DNA from: Rhodothermales bacterium
Lineage (GTDB): Bacteria > Bacteroidota > Rhodothermia > Rhodothermales > BA12
Length of the DNA stretch: 43,986 nucleotides
NCBI GenBank assembly: GCA_014879465.1
Contig: JACSSA010000098.1
Location: 1 to 43,986, forward strand
Reading direction: 5' to 3'
The notes beneath the pieces were generated by a model. The model was not told the DNA's origin, made no database searches, and was given only the letters and a program-made list of their open reading frames with translations. Below are positions 24,322-33,208 of the stretch, piece by piece. The translations under genes were made by a program, and so were the position numbers. How positions within the stretch are numbered: position 1 is the first letter of the stretch; each line of letters begins with the position of its first letter.

Positions 24322-25041
24322 TTGGATTCCTCCGTCTCGCTTTCCTCGCCCGGCTTGCCGCTGCTCGTGGCGGATCGTCTGTACAAACAGTACCCCTCGG
24401 GCACGGGCGGCGTGCTGGAGGTGCTGCGCGGCGTCGATCTGACCGTTCACACGGGCGAGTTCGTGGCCATCGTGGGCGAGAGCGGCACGGGCAAGTCGAC
24501 GCTCCTGCACCTGCTGGGTGCGCTCGACCGTCCGACGGCGGGCACGGTCACATTCGCGGGCGAGGATGTGTTCAAGAAGGACGACGAGGCGCTCGCGGCC
24601 TTCCGCAACCGGCACATCGGCTTTGTCTTCCAGTTTCACCACCTGCTCCCCGAGTTTACGGCGCTGGAAAACGCGGCGATGCCCGCGCTGATCGCCGGGC
24701 AGTCGGTGAAGCAGGCGACGCCGCGTGCCACCGAGTTGCTCGAACGCCTCGGCCTTGGGGCACGGCTCGACCACCGCCCCGGCCAGCTTTCCGGCGGCGA
24801 GCAGCAGCGCGTGGCCGTGGTGCGGGCGCTGATGAACGCGCCCGACGTGGTGCTGATGGACGAACCCTCCGGCAACCTCGACGAGAAGACGGCGGATGCA
24901 CTCCACGACGAGATCGTGCGTTTGGCGCAGGACGAAGGCCGCGCCTTTGTGGTTGTGACGCACAACCCGGCGCTCGCCGCCCGCGCCGACCGCGTGTTCC
25001 GGATGGAAACGGGCCATTTGACCGGCTCGGACGCGGCGTAA
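24322..25041 (+). CDS. LolD-type ABC transporter ATP-binding protein
   Basis: 239 residues from TTG 24322; no in-frame ATG lies between it and the conserved start [11 protein letters not shown], and a GTG at 24367 is the alternative. Walker [10 protein letters not shown] (52-60), Q-loop [21 protein letters not shown], the signature LSGGEQQR (156-163), Walker [13 protein letters not shown] and the H-loop VVVTHN are all present. The Q-loop wording is that of LolD, which powers lipoprotein release from the inner membrane with LolC/E; the MacB group is close. No permease gene is adjacent, so its partner must be elsewhere. Confidence 0.88.
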   Translation: MDSSVSLSSPGLPLLVADRLYKQYPSGTGGVLEVLRGVDLTVHTGEFVAIVGESGTGKSTLLHLLGALDRPTAGTVTFAGEDVFKKDDEALAAFRNRHIGFVFQFHHLLPEFTALENAAMPALIAGQSVKQATPRATELLERLGLGARLDHRPGQLSGGEQQRVAVVRALMNAPDVVLMDEPSGNLDEKTADALHDEIVRLAQDEGRAFVVVTHNPALAARADRVFRMETGHLTGSDAA

Positions 25042-25133
25042 TCCGCTGCCATCCCGTCACCGGCCCGTCGCAGCACGGGCGCAACGCATTGGCGCGGACA
25101 GCGTAGGACAGGCCATCTTGCCCGTGCCTGCCG

Positions 25134-26141
25134 ATGTCTACCGCTCTGCTCGACCTGCCCGTGTTCGACCCTGCCCTCGGCTTCGTCGAAGCTCCCATCG
25201 ACCCGACGCTCGACCTGTTTGAGGAGATCCAGCGCCTCAAGAAGGAGAAGAACGCGGTCGTGCTGGCCCACTACTACCAAGAGGCCGACATCCAAGACGT
25301 GGCCGACTACATCGGCGACAGCCTCGGCCTCGCCCGGCAGGCCGCCGCCACCGACGCCGACGTGATCGTGTTCTGCGGCGTCCACTTTATGGCCGAAACC
25401 GCCAAGATCCTCAACCCGACGAAAAAGGTCTTGCTGCCCGACCTCAACGCGGGCTGCTCGCTCTCCGACACATGTCCGCCGGACGATTTCGCCGCCTTCT
25501 GCGCCCAGCATCCGGACCATACTGTCGTCTCCTACATCAACTGCTCGGCAGGCGTCAAGGCGCTCTCCGACATCATCGTGACGTCGAGCAACGCCGAGCA
25601 CATCGTCCGCCAGCTTCCGAAGGACGAGAAAATCCTCTTCGCGCCCGACCGCAACCTCGGGCGCTACATCGCCCAAGAAACCGACCGCCCGGACATGGTC
25701 GTGTGGCAAGGCGTGTGCATCGTCCACGAGACGTTCTCCGAACGACGCCTGCTCGCGCTCAAAGCCCAGCACCCCGGCGCGCCCGTGCTGGCCCACCCGG
25801 AGTGCGAGGAGGCCGTTCTGCGCCACGCCGACTTCATCGGCTCGACCACGCAGATCCTGCGGGCGGCGCAGGAGCGTCCGGAGCGCGAGATGATCATCGC
25901 CACCGAGGAAGGCATCCTGCACCAGATGCGCAAGGCGTCGCCGGAGAAGACGTTCATCCCCGCCCCGCCCGACAACGGCTGCGCCTGCAACGCCTGCCCG
26001 CACATGAAGCTCAACACGCTCGAGAAGCTGTACCTCTGCATGAAGTACGAGCAGCCCGAGTTGGTGATGGACGAGGCGTTGCGCGTGCAAGCGCTCGCGC
26101 CCATCGAGCGGATGCTGGCGATGAGCGCGGGCGTGAAGTGA
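25134..26141 (+). CDS. nadA: Quinolinate synthase
   Basis: 335 residues from ATG 25134. The three pseudo-repeated NadA domains are visible: [34 protein letters not shown] and INCSAG, then the C-terminal [20 protein letters not shown]. Cluster ligands are likely C108, C195 (WQGVC) and one of C283/C285/C288, probably C288. The 4Fe-4S enzyme condenses iminoaspartate with dihydroxyacetone phosphate to quinolinate for NAD synthesis. nadB and nadC are not adjacent. A tight hairpin overlaps its stop codon. Confidence 0.96.
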   Translation: MSTALLDLPVFDPALGFVEAPIDPTLDLFEEIQRLKKEKNAVVLAHYYQEADIQDVADYIGDSLGLARQAAATDADVIVFCGVHFMAETAKILNPTKKVLLPDLNAGCSLSDTCPPDDFAAFCAQHPDHTVVSYINCSAGVKALSDIIVTSSNAEHIVRQLPKDEKILFAPDRNLGRYIAQETDRPDMVVWQGVCIVHETFSERRLLALKAQHPGAPVLAHPECEEAVLRHADFIGSTTQILRAAQERPEREMIIATEEGILHQMRKASPEKTFIPAPPDNGCACNACPHMKLNTLEKLYLCMKYEQPELVMDEALRVQALAPIERMLAMSAGVK

Positions 26142-26157
26142 GCCGCCCGAAGCGGCT
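26141..26157. terminator. Hairpin between convergent nadA and lipoprotein gene
   Basis: AGCCGC-CCGAA-GCGGCT, a perfect 6-bp stem starting at the last base of the nadA stop and ending at the first base of the opposing TAA stop. The location between two converging genes suggests a shared terminator, but there is no long T-run. Confidence 0.4.
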
Positions 26158-26588
26158 TACTGGCCTTCGATGACCGGGCTGGCGGCGTCGACCGACGCGA
26201 TGGCTCTGGCCGAGTCCTTGGCGATCACCGCGCCGTCGACCATCAGCGTGGCTCCGACGAAGCCCTTGAGCAGTTGCGTCCGCGTGGTGTCGGTGGTGAG
26301 GTTGGTGGCCGTCATGCGAAACTCCGCGAGGTCCGACCGTTCGTACACCTTCGACCACGACACCCGTGCGCCGGTGAGCGTGTCGCGCATCACGCCGTTG
26401 GGCGAGACCCACTCGATGGCGATGCGGCTGGCGTAGCCGACGGTGGCGTTGGTGGTGGGCGCGCCGGTGAGCCGGTTGGACGAGACGTAATAGGTGGCCA
26501 GCTCAGGGCTGTCTTCCGGCACCTTCACAAGGTCGCAGGCGGGAAGAGCGAACAGGGCGGCGGCAACGAGAAGCGAGACGCGGGACAT
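26157..26588 (-). CDS. Hypothetical lipoprotein
   Basis: 143 residues from ATG at 26588. A signal peptide ends in a lipobox, LFALPAC with Cys18, predicting lipid anchoring. The mature part is strand-rich (TYYVSSNRLTGAPTTNATVGYASRIAIEWVSPNG; cited in two blocks: TYYVSSNRLTG and ASRIAIEWVSPNG) and Thr-rich, like a small immunoglobulin-like or beta-sandwich domain. I do not recognise the family. It is divergent from the LON-domain gene and convergent with nadA. Confidence 0.7.
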   Translation of the reverse strand: MSRVSLLVAAALFALPACDLVKVPEDSPELATYYVSSNRLTGAPTTNATVGYASRIAIEWVSPNGVMRDTLTGARVSWSKVYERSDLAEFRMTATNLTTDTTRTQLLKGFVGATLMVDGAVIAKDSARAIASVDAASPVIEGQ

Positions 26589-26735
26589 CGGGCGGCGCGG
26601 AAAAAGGACGTGCCGGAGAAGATAGGGCGTGGCGCGGCGCTTTCCAACCGGCCGGCGTCGTTTGATCGGTGCCGCCGGGCGTTGGCAGAACCTTCGCCGG
26701 GCTGGGGGCGTGTGGCGTTCGAACGCTCTGCTCCG

Positions 26736-27380
26736 ATGCCCGACCTCCCGCTCTTTCCGCTCCAGACCGTCCTGTATCCCGGCGAGCGCTTGCCGCTGCA
26801 CATCTTCGAGCCGCGCTACCGAACCATGATCGCCCGCTGCCTGCGCGACGACCTCGCCTTCGGACTCGTCCTGTCCGACGCCGAGGGGCATCTGGCCGAC
26901 GTGGGCTGCACCGCCCGCCTCGACCGCATTCTCGAACGGTATCCCGACGGGCGGCTCGACCTGCTCGTGCGCGGCGAAACCCGCTTTCGCATCGAAACGC
27001 TGCGCCACGAGCACGCCTACCTGTCTGCCGACGTGGCGTTCGTGCACGAACCCGCCGAGACGCTGCAAAAAAACCTCTCCGAGCGGGCCATCACCCAGCA
27101 CATGCGCCTGCTTGAACTGGCCCGGCGCGACGTGCGCCCCAGCCTCTACATGACGCCGTTCGTCTCGTACGTCATCGCTCACAACGCGGGTCTAACGCTC
27201 GCGCAAAAGCAAGAGGTGCTCGAACTGCTCACCGAAAACCTGCGCCTGAGCTATCTGGTGGCTCACCTCGAAGCGCTCATCCCGCAGGTCGAGCAGCAGG
27301 AAGACGTTCGGCGCAAGGTGCAGTCCAACGGCCATTTCCGCGACTTCCTCCCGCGTATCTCGGACGACGGCGACGCGTGA
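26736..27380 (+). CDS. LON substrate-binding-domain protein (no ATPase or protease part)
   Basis: 214 residues from ATG 26736. The start MPDLPLFPLQTVLYPGERLPLHIFEPRY, seen as LPLFPLQTVLYPGERLPL then HIFEPRYRTMI, is the hallmark of the Lon N-terminal (LON/PUA-like) domain. It is followed by GCTARLDRI, YPDGRLDLLVRGETRFRI and a helical C-terminus (NLRLSYLVAHLEALIP). It lacks the AAA+ and Ser-Lys protease domains, as in the stand-alone LonN family common in bacteria, whose role is unclear. Its stop directly abuts that of the convergent gene at 27381, so the junction reads TGATCA. Confidence 0.9.
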   Translation: MPDLPLFPLQTVLYPGERLPLHIFEPRYRTMIARCLRDDLAFGLVLSDAEGHLADVGCTARLDRILERYPDGRLDLLVRGETRFRIETLRHEHAYLSADVAFVHEPAETLQKNLSERAITQHMRLLELARRDVRPSLYMTPFVSYVIAHNAGLTLAQKQEVLELLTENLRLSYLVAHLEALIPQVEQQEDVRRKVQSNGHFRDFLPRISDDGDA

Positions 27381-27881
27381 TCAGCGGCGCTGGTAGATCT
27401 GGTTGTAGACGAGCGGTGTGGGCAGGCGGTTGCTCTCCAGACGCACGTTCATCACCAGGCGGCCTTGGGCGTCGAGGGAGAACGTGTTGGTGCGCGTGCC
27501 GTCGTCGGCTACAAACCGCTGGATGAGATGCGGGCCGTGCACGGTGACCGTCGTGGTGTAGGCCTTGCCGTCGTTGTCGCGGGCGCGCACGCCGGGGCCG
27601 TCGATCACGTTGCGGCGCGTGTCGGCTCCGGTGGTGATGGTCACGGCGTTGCCGGAGAACACGATGGCGACGTTGGGGATGGGCGGGTTCGCCGTGCGGA
27701 GGCGGCTCCGCACATAGCCGCGCAGAATCGGGTTGACGCGGGCGACGGTCGTCTGGACAGCCGCGCGGATGTCGTCGGACGCCGAGGCATCGAGCGCGTA
27801 TGTGCCCGCAAGGCGGAGGTCTTGGGCGACGGCCGGCGTGGCAAAAACCAGCGCGGCAGCGACGGCAAAGCGAAGGTGCAT
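27381..27881 (-). CDS. Hypothetical secreted protein
   Basis: 166 residues from ATG at 27881, with a clean Sec signal peptide (FAVAAALVFATPAVAQ). The mature chain begins LAGTYALDASASDDIRAAVQ, has a helix and then a beta-rich part with NVIDGPGVRARDNDGKAYTT and a final RLESNRLPTPLVYNQIYQRR. The layout, strands with an opening LAGTY, resembles small periplasmic lipocalin-like proteins, but I cannot name a family. It follows the PrsW gene on the same strand by 13 bp, so the two are probably co-transcribed. Confidence 0.65.
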   Translation of the reverse strand: MHLRFAVAAALVFATPAVAQDLRLAGTYALDASASDDIRAAVQTTVARVNPILRGYVRSRLRTANPPIPNVAIVFSGNAVTITTGADTRRNVIDGPGVRARDNDGKAYTTTVTVHGPHLIQRFVADDGTRTNTFSLDAQGRLVMNVRLESNRLPTPLVYNQIYQRR

Positions 27882-27894
27882 CGGAGCGAGACGG

Positions 27895-28791
27895 TTAGGC
27901 GGTGTGGGGAAGCGGGGCGTGGCAGCGCGGGCACGCGGTGGCCCGGATCGGCACACGAGGAAACGCACACGACGGGCAGGAACGTACGAAATCCGGGTCG
28001 CGCAGCGTCGTCCCGCAGTATACACATACCGGCGAATCGTCCGGGTTGAGGTTCCGGCACTCCGGGCACTCGCCGGGTTCGAGGTACGGCGAGGCCGCCA
28101 CGAGGCGCAGCAGATGCTGGTGCGCAAGCCAAAGCAGCCCAACCAAGGCGCTCAGGCCAACCAGCGCGGCGGCGTTGGGGCCGAGCAGCAGCACGAGGTT
28201 GGCGGTGGCGTGCAGCAGTCCGGCTCCAACGAGCGACGTGGCGAACGTGCGCCAGCCGCTTCCGGGAGCGCCGGGCGGGCCGAAGCGGGCGCGGGCCAGG
28301 CCGTAGCCCCACACGGCGGCGTAGGCGAGGTGTGCGGGCACGGGCCAGAGGAAGCGCACGAGCAGCACCTCGCGCCCGTACTGCTGGGCGTAGAGCGCGT
28401 TTTCGCCTACGGCGAAGCCCAGCGCCACGGTCAGCGCCGCCAGCATCGCGTCCACCGGCTCGTCGAGGCGCAGGAACAGCCGAACCGCCAGCGCCGCGCC
28501 GAGGGCCTTGCACAGCTCTTCGTTCAGCCCGGCAAACAGCGCAAAGACCACGGTTTGTCCCGTTCGAGCGCCAATCGCGCCGGCCTTCAGGCCAAGAAGC
28601 GCGGCAAAGGCTTCGTTGCCAAGGGTGGCCAACGCCAGCGCGAGGCCGCCGCCGAGCACGAGTGCCCCCACGAGCCGCCCCGTCGCCTGCGGGTGCAGTC
28701 GGTCGTAGCGGCGCACGAGCGCCAGCCATACCAGCGCCCCCAGCAGCAGCGCCCCAACCGTAACCCAACCGTCGTTCACCCGCGTAAGCAC
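27895..28791 (-). CDS. PrsW family intramembrane metalloprotease with C-terminal zinc ribbons
   Basis: 298 residues from GTG at 28791; a second GTG at 28779 is possible and no ATG exists. About eight membrane segments. PrsW motifs: EELCKA with E91-E92, GFAVGEN at 125-131, WPVPAH (H154) and GLLHATAN (H194). The C-terminal 60 residues hold two zinc ribbons: CPEC (242-245) with CVYC (256-259), and CPSC (272-275) with CPRC (287-290). PrsW cleaves the anti-sigma factor RsiW in Bacillus; here no anti-sigma gene is nearby, so the substrate is unknown. The ribbons may serve regulation or binding. It is divergent from the kinase-like gene at 28913. Confidence 0.85.
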   Translation of the reverse strand: MLTRVNDGWVTVGALLLGALVWLALVRRYDRLHPQATGRLVGALVLGGGLALALATLGNEAFAALLGLKAGAIGARTGQTVVFALFAGLNEELCKALGAALAVRLFLRLDEPVDAMLAALTVALGFAVGENALYAQQYGREVLLVRFLWPVPAHLAYAAVWGYGLARARFGPPGAPGSGWRTFATSLVGAGLLHATANLVLLLGPNAAALVGLSALVGLLWLAHQHLLRLVAASPYLEPGECPECRNLNPDDSPVCVYCGTTLRDPDFVRSCPSCAFPRVPIRATACPRCHAPLPHTA

Positions 28792-28912
28792 AATCGTCTC
28801 TTGGCGAGGAGATACGCCGAGGAGCACGGAGAGGTTTGGTTCGTCGCATCCGGTTATCTTCTCTGCGTCTCCGCCCAGCCCCGTGCCCGACGTTTCGCCC
28901 GCTCCGATTCCT

Positions 28913-29527
28913 ATGCGCTCCGAGGCCGCCCGCAAGGCGCTGCACCTCGTGTCGCTCATCGTCCCGGCAGCCATGCTTGCCTTGGGGCGCACCACCGCGC
29001 TTGTTGCGGGCGGGGCTGTGGCCGCCGTGGCCGTCGCTGCCGACGTGCTGCGGGCGCGCTCGCCGGGCTTCGCCCGGTTCATTGACCGATGGTTTGGGTG
29101 GATGATGCGCGCCGAAGAGCAGCCCGGTGTGCCCGGCCCGGTGGTGTTCAACGGCGCAACGTGGGTGTTGGTGACGGCCTTCCTCTTGGCGCTGCTGTTT
29201 CCCTTGCGCGTCGGGATGGCGGTGTTCATCGCGTTCATGCTCGGCGACGCTGCCGCCGCGCTTGTGGGCCGGGCCGTCGGGCGGCACCGATGGCCGGGCA
29301 CGCGCCGGACGGTCGAGGGGTCGGCGGCGTTCTTCGCCGTGGCGCTGGCCGTCTTGCTGGCGCTGCCGGCTGTGGTGGGAGACGCCGTCGTCCACCCGTC
29401 GCTGCCGGTTGCGGCGGCGGTGGCGCTGGCGATGGCGGCGGTTGAAGCGTTGCCGATCCGCTTAAACGACAACGTCCGCGTACCGGTCGTGGGCGCGCTG
29501 CTGCTCGTTGTCTTGAACGTGCGGTAG
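28913..29527 (+). CDS. Diacylglycerol/polyprenol kinase family membrane protein
   Basis: 204 residues from ATG 28913 (MRSEAARKALHL); a GTG at 28883 would add ten residues. Motifs of the CTP-dependent DGK1/SEC59/VTE5 group: E-x2-RK-x2-H at the start, FMLGDAAAALVGRAVGR, RTVEGSAAFF and the C-terminal RLNDNVRVPV. About six membrane helices. The family phosphorylates dolichol, phytol or diacylglycerol; in bacteria the acceptor is usually unknown. It precedes a lipase gene on the same strand (45 bp), so a lipid-related pair is possible. Confidence 0.8.
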   Translation: MRSEAARKALHLVSLIVPAAMLALGRTTALVAGGAVAAVAVAADVLRARSPGFARFIDRWFGWMMRAEEQPGVPGPVVFNGATWVLVTAFLLALLFPLRVGMAVFIAFMLGDAAAALVGRAVGRHRWPGTRRTVEGSAAFFAVALAVLLALPAVVGDAVVHPSLPVAAAVALAMAAVEALPIRLNDNVRVPVVGALLLVVLNVR

Positions 29528-29572
29528 AAGATGGAAGGATAAACAAGCCCCAGCACTTACGCCGGCACCCGC

Positions 29573-30430
29573 ATGCCCGACCTTCCCACCCGCGTGTTTC
29601 GCCAAGTGGCCGGGCTGGCCGCCCGCCCGCAGCCGCCGCTGATCCGGCTGCGTCGCCCGGTGGTGCTGATGCACGGCTTCGGCACGCTCGGCGGCGTGGG
29701 GCGCAAGGGAATGCTCCACGCCGAGGCCCTGCACCTGCGCCTGCGCGGCGTGCTGGCCTACGCGCCGAACGTGGCATCGTACGAAACCATCGAGCGCCGC
29801 GCCGCAATGTGGCGCGACCACCTCGATGCGGTGATGGAGGAGACCGGGCACGAGCGCGTCCACCTCGTCGCTCACTCGATGGGCGGCCTCGACGCCCGCC
29901 ACCTCATCTCCACCCTTGGCTATCACCGGCACGTCGAAACGCTCACCACCGTGGCCACACCACACCACGGCGCATCTATCGCCGAGGCGATGCTCGACAC
30001 GCCTGCACTGCTGCGACTGCCCGTGCTGGGTTTGGCCGACTGGACGGGCGCGGCGGCGCTCGAAGGCGTTTCCTCGAACGTGCAGGCGGCGCTGCGCCAG
30101 CTCACCCGGCAAAGCATCGTGAAGACGTTCAACCCCGCCACGCCCGACCACCCCGACGTGACGTACCGCTCGTGGGCCGGACGGGCGGGCACCAACTCGC
30201 CGGTCGGCATCACTCCGTTGCTGCGCCCCGCTCACGCCGTCGTCTACGCCCGCGAAGGCGTCAACGACGGGGTCGTCGGCACCGACAGCGCCGTGTGGAC
30301 GGGGTTTCAGGGGGTGATCGACGCCGACCACGCCCGTCAGATCGGCCTTGCCGCCGGGTTGCCGCGTCGGTTTCGCGCCAGCGCGTTCTTCGCCTCGCTC
30401 GTCCAAACCCTCGCCGACGCCGGGGGCTGA
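29573..30430 (+). CDS. Triacylglycerol lipase-like alpha/beta hydrolase
   Basis: 285 residues from ATG 29573. Oxyanion motif VVLMHGFG, nucleophile elbow LVAHSMGGLDARH (Ser in A-H-S-M-G), a THH-type loop VATPHHGAS and the VNDGVVGTDSA segment resembling the acid/calcium loop of Pseudomonas/Burkholderia family I lipases. A late DADHARQIG offers the catalytic His. No signal peptide is apparent, so it may act inside the cell or be exported otherwise. It hydrolyses ester lipids by family inference. Its stop abuts the stop of the convergent deacetylase-like gene inside a 16-bp palindrome. Confidence 0.85.
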   Translation: MPDLPTRVFRQVAGLAARPQPPLIRLRRPVVLMHGFGTLGGVGRKGMLHAEALHLRLRGVLAYAPNVASYETIERRAAMWRDHLDAVMEETGHERVHLVAHSMGGLDARHLISTLGYHRHVETLTTVATPHHGASIAEAMLDTPALLRLPVLGLADWTGAAALEGVSSNVQAALRQLTRQSIVKTFNPATPDHPDVTYRSWAGRAGTNSPVGITPLLRPAHAVVYAREGVNDGVVGTDSAVWTGFQGVIDADHARQIGLAAGLPRRFRASAFFASLVQTLADAGG

Positions 30431-30438
30431 TCAGCCCC
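30423..30438. other. 16-bp perfect palindrome across two abutting stop codons
   Basis: GGGGCTGATCAGCCCC is self-complementary over its whole length. Its centre TGATCA is the TGA of the lipase gene followed directly by the TGA of the opposing gene. A loopless palindrome is a poor hairpin, so I list it as a structural observation rather than a terminator. Confidence 0.5.
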
Positions 30439-31825
30439 GCTTCCACGTCTCCAGCAGCTCCGACACGCCGCCCGTGCGCAGCCCGCGCACCTGCGCCGCC
30501 GCGACGGTTTCAAGCACATGCGCCCGCGACGCCGGGTTCACGTCGGGGAGGGAAAGTGTGTTGTGCCACAGCGCCACCACCACACCTCCGAAGCGCCGCG
30601 CGGTGTCCAGCAAACGCTCCGTGACGGCCTGCCCGGCTTCGTGCGTGGCGGCTTCGCGGACGAACAGCGCCACGTCCATCAGCGCCAGTGGCAGCTCCCA
30701 GACGTTCGTCGTCCGTCCGGTCGCGAGGTCGTAGAGACGGAACGGATGCGTCGTGCCGCGTCGGAAGCCGGTGGTGTCGCTCCAGCCGAGGCTGCTGTCG
30801 AGTGCAACCCCGGCGGCCTCAAGGCGGCCCGGCGTTTCAAGTGGATCGAAGCGGAGGTAGTGGCTGCGGACGGCATCGGAGGCGCCGGGGAAGGCACTGC
30901 GCAAGGCCGTGCGCTCGTGGTCGAGCCGACCGCCGCCGTCGTACGACGGGTGAAGGGCGACCTCGTGCCCCATCGCCGCCACGGCTCCAAGCGCCTCGTC
31001 GGCGAGGTTCACCGGCGTGTCGTAGGCGCGGTTGGTGGCGTCGGCTTTGAGGAAGAACGTGCCGCCGCCGAGGGGCGCGAAGGTGTCGGCCAGCCACGCG
31101 AGGTCGAAGAGGTACGGATCGCCCGGCCGCATCGCGTCGCCGAGGAGCCGGTCGGCGCGGTGCAGGCGGGTGGCGAAGGGTTCGCGCTTGGCGTTGCGGG
31201 CGAGGTCATCCCAGAACACCTGCTTGAAGATGCCCGGGCGAACGCGGTAGAGCGCGTCCACGTCGCAGGTGAGCGCCAGCGCTCCGGCGTCGCCGCCCCA
31301 TGTCCGGCCCGGCACGTCTATCCCGGCCGCGCGGAGCCGGTCGGCCAGCACCACACGCAGCGCATCCACGACGGGCAGGTCGGTCGGCAAGCCCAACGTG
31401 TGCGCCCACGACGCCGCGAACGGCACGCGGCCGTGTCCGTCGCGCTCGGCAGACGCCTCGCCCCAGCCCGCGAGCCACGCGAAGGCCGTGGCCACGAGGT
31501 CGGGTGCCTCCGGCGATCCAAACGCGAGCGGTAGGCGCATCGCAGCGCCGTCCGGGGCCGTCGCGTCCATCCAACCGCCGCGTGCGGGATCCAACGGCGA
31601 CGTGCGCGGATCGCCTGTGAGCACCGCTGCTGCCGGATCGGCGGGCAGATGCGCCGCACCGGGCAGGGCGTCGGGGCCAACGACGAGCGCGGGCAGAGCG
31701 GCTTCAACCGGTACGAGGCCGAGGCCGAAGAGCAGTTCGGTGAGGGCGTAACGGTAGGCGGGCCGCAGCGCGTCCGGCACATCGAGGCGGACGGCAAGCG
31801 AGCGGGCAGTCAAGTCGGACGTCAT
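30431..31825 (-). CDS. Polysaccharide deacetylase family protein with N-terminal DUF7033-like part
   Basis: 464 residues from ATG at 31825. The C-terminal half has NodB-like features: LTCDVDALY (metal-binding D and catalytic D), GHEVALHPSYDGGG (His of the metal triad in an altered HxxxH motif), RSHYLRFD and WELPLALMD with VALWHNTLS near the end. The N-terminal ~190 residues resemble the domain that precedes the deacetylase fold in a Bacteroidota group (DUF7033). CE4 enzymes remove N- or O-acetyl groups from glycans. No signal peptide is present, so a cytoplasmic role in a glycan pathway is possible. It follows arcA on the same strand by 34 bp. Confidence 0.75.
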   Translation of the reverse strand: MTSDLTARSLAVRLDVPDALRPAYRYALTELLFGLGLVPVEAALPALVVGPDALPGAAHLPADPAAAVLTGDPRTSPLDPARGGWMDATAPDGAAMRLPLAFGSPEAPDLVATAFAWLAGWGEASAERDGHGRVPFAASWAHTLGLPTDLPVVDALRVVLADRLRAAGIDVPGRTWGGDAGALALTCDVDALYRVRPGIFKQVFWDDLARNAKREPFATRLHRADRLLGDAMRPGDPYLFDLAWLADTFAPLGGGTFFLKADATNRAYDTPVNLADEALGAVAAMGHEVALHPSYDGGGRLDHERTALRSAFPGASDAVRSHYLRFDPLETPGRLEAAGVALDSSLGWSDTTGFRRGTTHPFRLYDLATGRTTNVWELPLALMDVALFVREAATHEAGQAVTERLLDTARRFGGVVVALWHNTLSLPDVNPASRAHVLETVAAAQVRGLRTGGVSELLETWKRG

Positions 31826-31859
31826 GCAGCCAACAACGGCGGATAGGAGGCAAGGGGCA

Positions 31860-33125
31860 TCAGCTCCTCAGGAGCGGCATGGTCATGCACCGGGGGCCGC
31901 CACGGCCGCGGCTCAGCTCGGTGCCGCCCATCTTGATGGCGATTTTCTCGCCGTGCGCGTAGGCCGTCTCCTCGTGGTAGTCGAGGAAACCCTTGGCGCT
32001 CACCACGCGGTAGCCGTGGCGCTGCAGCATCTCGAACGTGCGCTGGTTGCGCTCGTAACCCATCACCACGCCGGGGGCGAGGGCGAAGAAGTTGGCCCCG
32101 TCGGTCCACTGCTCGCGGCGCTGCGAGAGCGGATCGTTGCCGCCGCACGGAATGAACGCGAGGGTGCGGTCGAGCAGTCGTTCGAGCGTGCTCTTGAGGT
32201 CGGTGCGGAGTTCGGAGACGAAGTGGTCCGGCCGCTCGCCACGGGTGAAGTGCACGATGTTGCCGGTGCCGTCGCTCTCAAACAGCGGCGGGAAGACGAC
32301 GCATTCGTCTTCGGCGATGAACGTGAAGACGGTGTCGAGGTGCATCGACGAGCGGCGCTTGGGCAGGTCCACCATCACGACGTGCTGCACGGCGGTCTGC
32401 TCGAAAAGGGCGCGGGCGATGGCCATCACGCCGGAGAAGCTGGTGCGTTCGCTGTGGCCAAGCAGCACAACTTCGGGCGAGGCGACGATCATGTCGCCGC
32501 CTTCGAACGTGACGCCTTCGGGCAGCTGCACGACGTGGTCGCGCACGCCTGCGAACATCGGGTGGTAGCCAAGCACCGTTTGCATGATCACGCTCTCGCG
32601 TGTTCGTGCCGGGTTGGCCGGGTGCGAGAGCACGATCCGGTCGGCCACGACAGCGGCGATGTCGCGGGTGAAGAGCAGGTTGGGCACCGGCTCTTCGTGC
32701 AGCGGCAGCAGCGTCTGGCCGGTAAGAGCGAAGCGGTGCAGCTCGTCAGGCGACAGGCGGACGAGATCGCCCTCGAAGGCGTGAAGGTTGCGGGCGGCGT
32801 CGACAGAGACGAGCGTCCGCACAAACGCGGCGCGGGCATCTTCTTCGGTGAAGGTCTCGCGGAGCAGGTCGGAGAGTTGGAGTACGCCCCCGGCGCGCCC
32901 GATCACCTTGTCGAACACGTCGCACATGAGCAGGTGCTCGGTTCGGGCTTGGCCGACGAACAAGATGTCGTCGAACAGAAGGTCCATCCGGTTTTCGGGC
33001 GAGACGAGATCCATCTCGTCGCCCGGCGTGTGGACGATCACGCGGCGCAGCGCCCCGGTTTCGGAGCGGATGCCGAGCGTGGCGGCGGTGTCGGCGGAGG
33101 CCGGGGCAGAGGCGACGGGTTCCAT
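31860..33125 (-). CDS. arcA: Arginine deiminase
   Basis: 421 residues from ATG at 33125. Guanidino-modifying enzyme motifs: LLFTRDIAAV (D155), FEGGDMIVASPEVVLLG (E208, D211), MHLDTVFTF (H262, D264) and the C-terminal catalytic Cys413 in GGPRCMTMPL. The C-terminus is typical of ADI. It hydrolyses arginine to citrulline and ammonia. arcB, arcC and an arginine/ornithine antiporter are not adjacent, so the energy-yielding operon is not evident and it may be used for nitrogen release. Neighbours on this strand are a small membrane protein upstream and the deacetylase-like gene downstream. Confidence 0.93.
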   Translation of the reverse strand: MEPVASAPASADTAATLGIRSETGALRRVIVHTPGDEMDLVSPENRMDLLFDDILFVGQARTEHLLMCDVFDKVIGRAGGVLQLSDLLRETFTEEDARAAFVRTLVSVDAARNLHAFEGDLVRLSPDELHRFALTGQTLLPLHEEPVPNLLFTRDIAAVVADRIVLSHPANPARTRESVIMQTVLGYHPMFAGVRDHVVQLPEGVTFEGGDMIVASPEVVLLGHSERTSFSGVMAIARALFEQTAVQHVVMVDLPKRRSSMHLDTVFTFIAEDECVVFPPLFESDGTGNIVHFTRGERPDHFVSELRTDLKSTLERLLDRTLAFIPCGGNDPLSQRREQWTDGANFFALAPGVVMGYERNQRTFEMLQRHGYRVVSAKGFLDYHEETAYAHGEKIAIKMGGTELSRGRGGPRCMTMPLLRS

Positions 33126-33208
33126 AGGATGGCGGGAAGATTGAGGGGTCAACCCGCCCTGCACCCGGCCCGTTTCCTGTTTGGCCCGTTTCCTTGTTTG
33201 TGCGCAGA

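Noticed and set aside
25063-25080. GCCCGT...ACGGGC 6-bp hairpin after the LolD-type gene
   Set aside because: Short, no T-run, and common by chance in GC-rich DNA.
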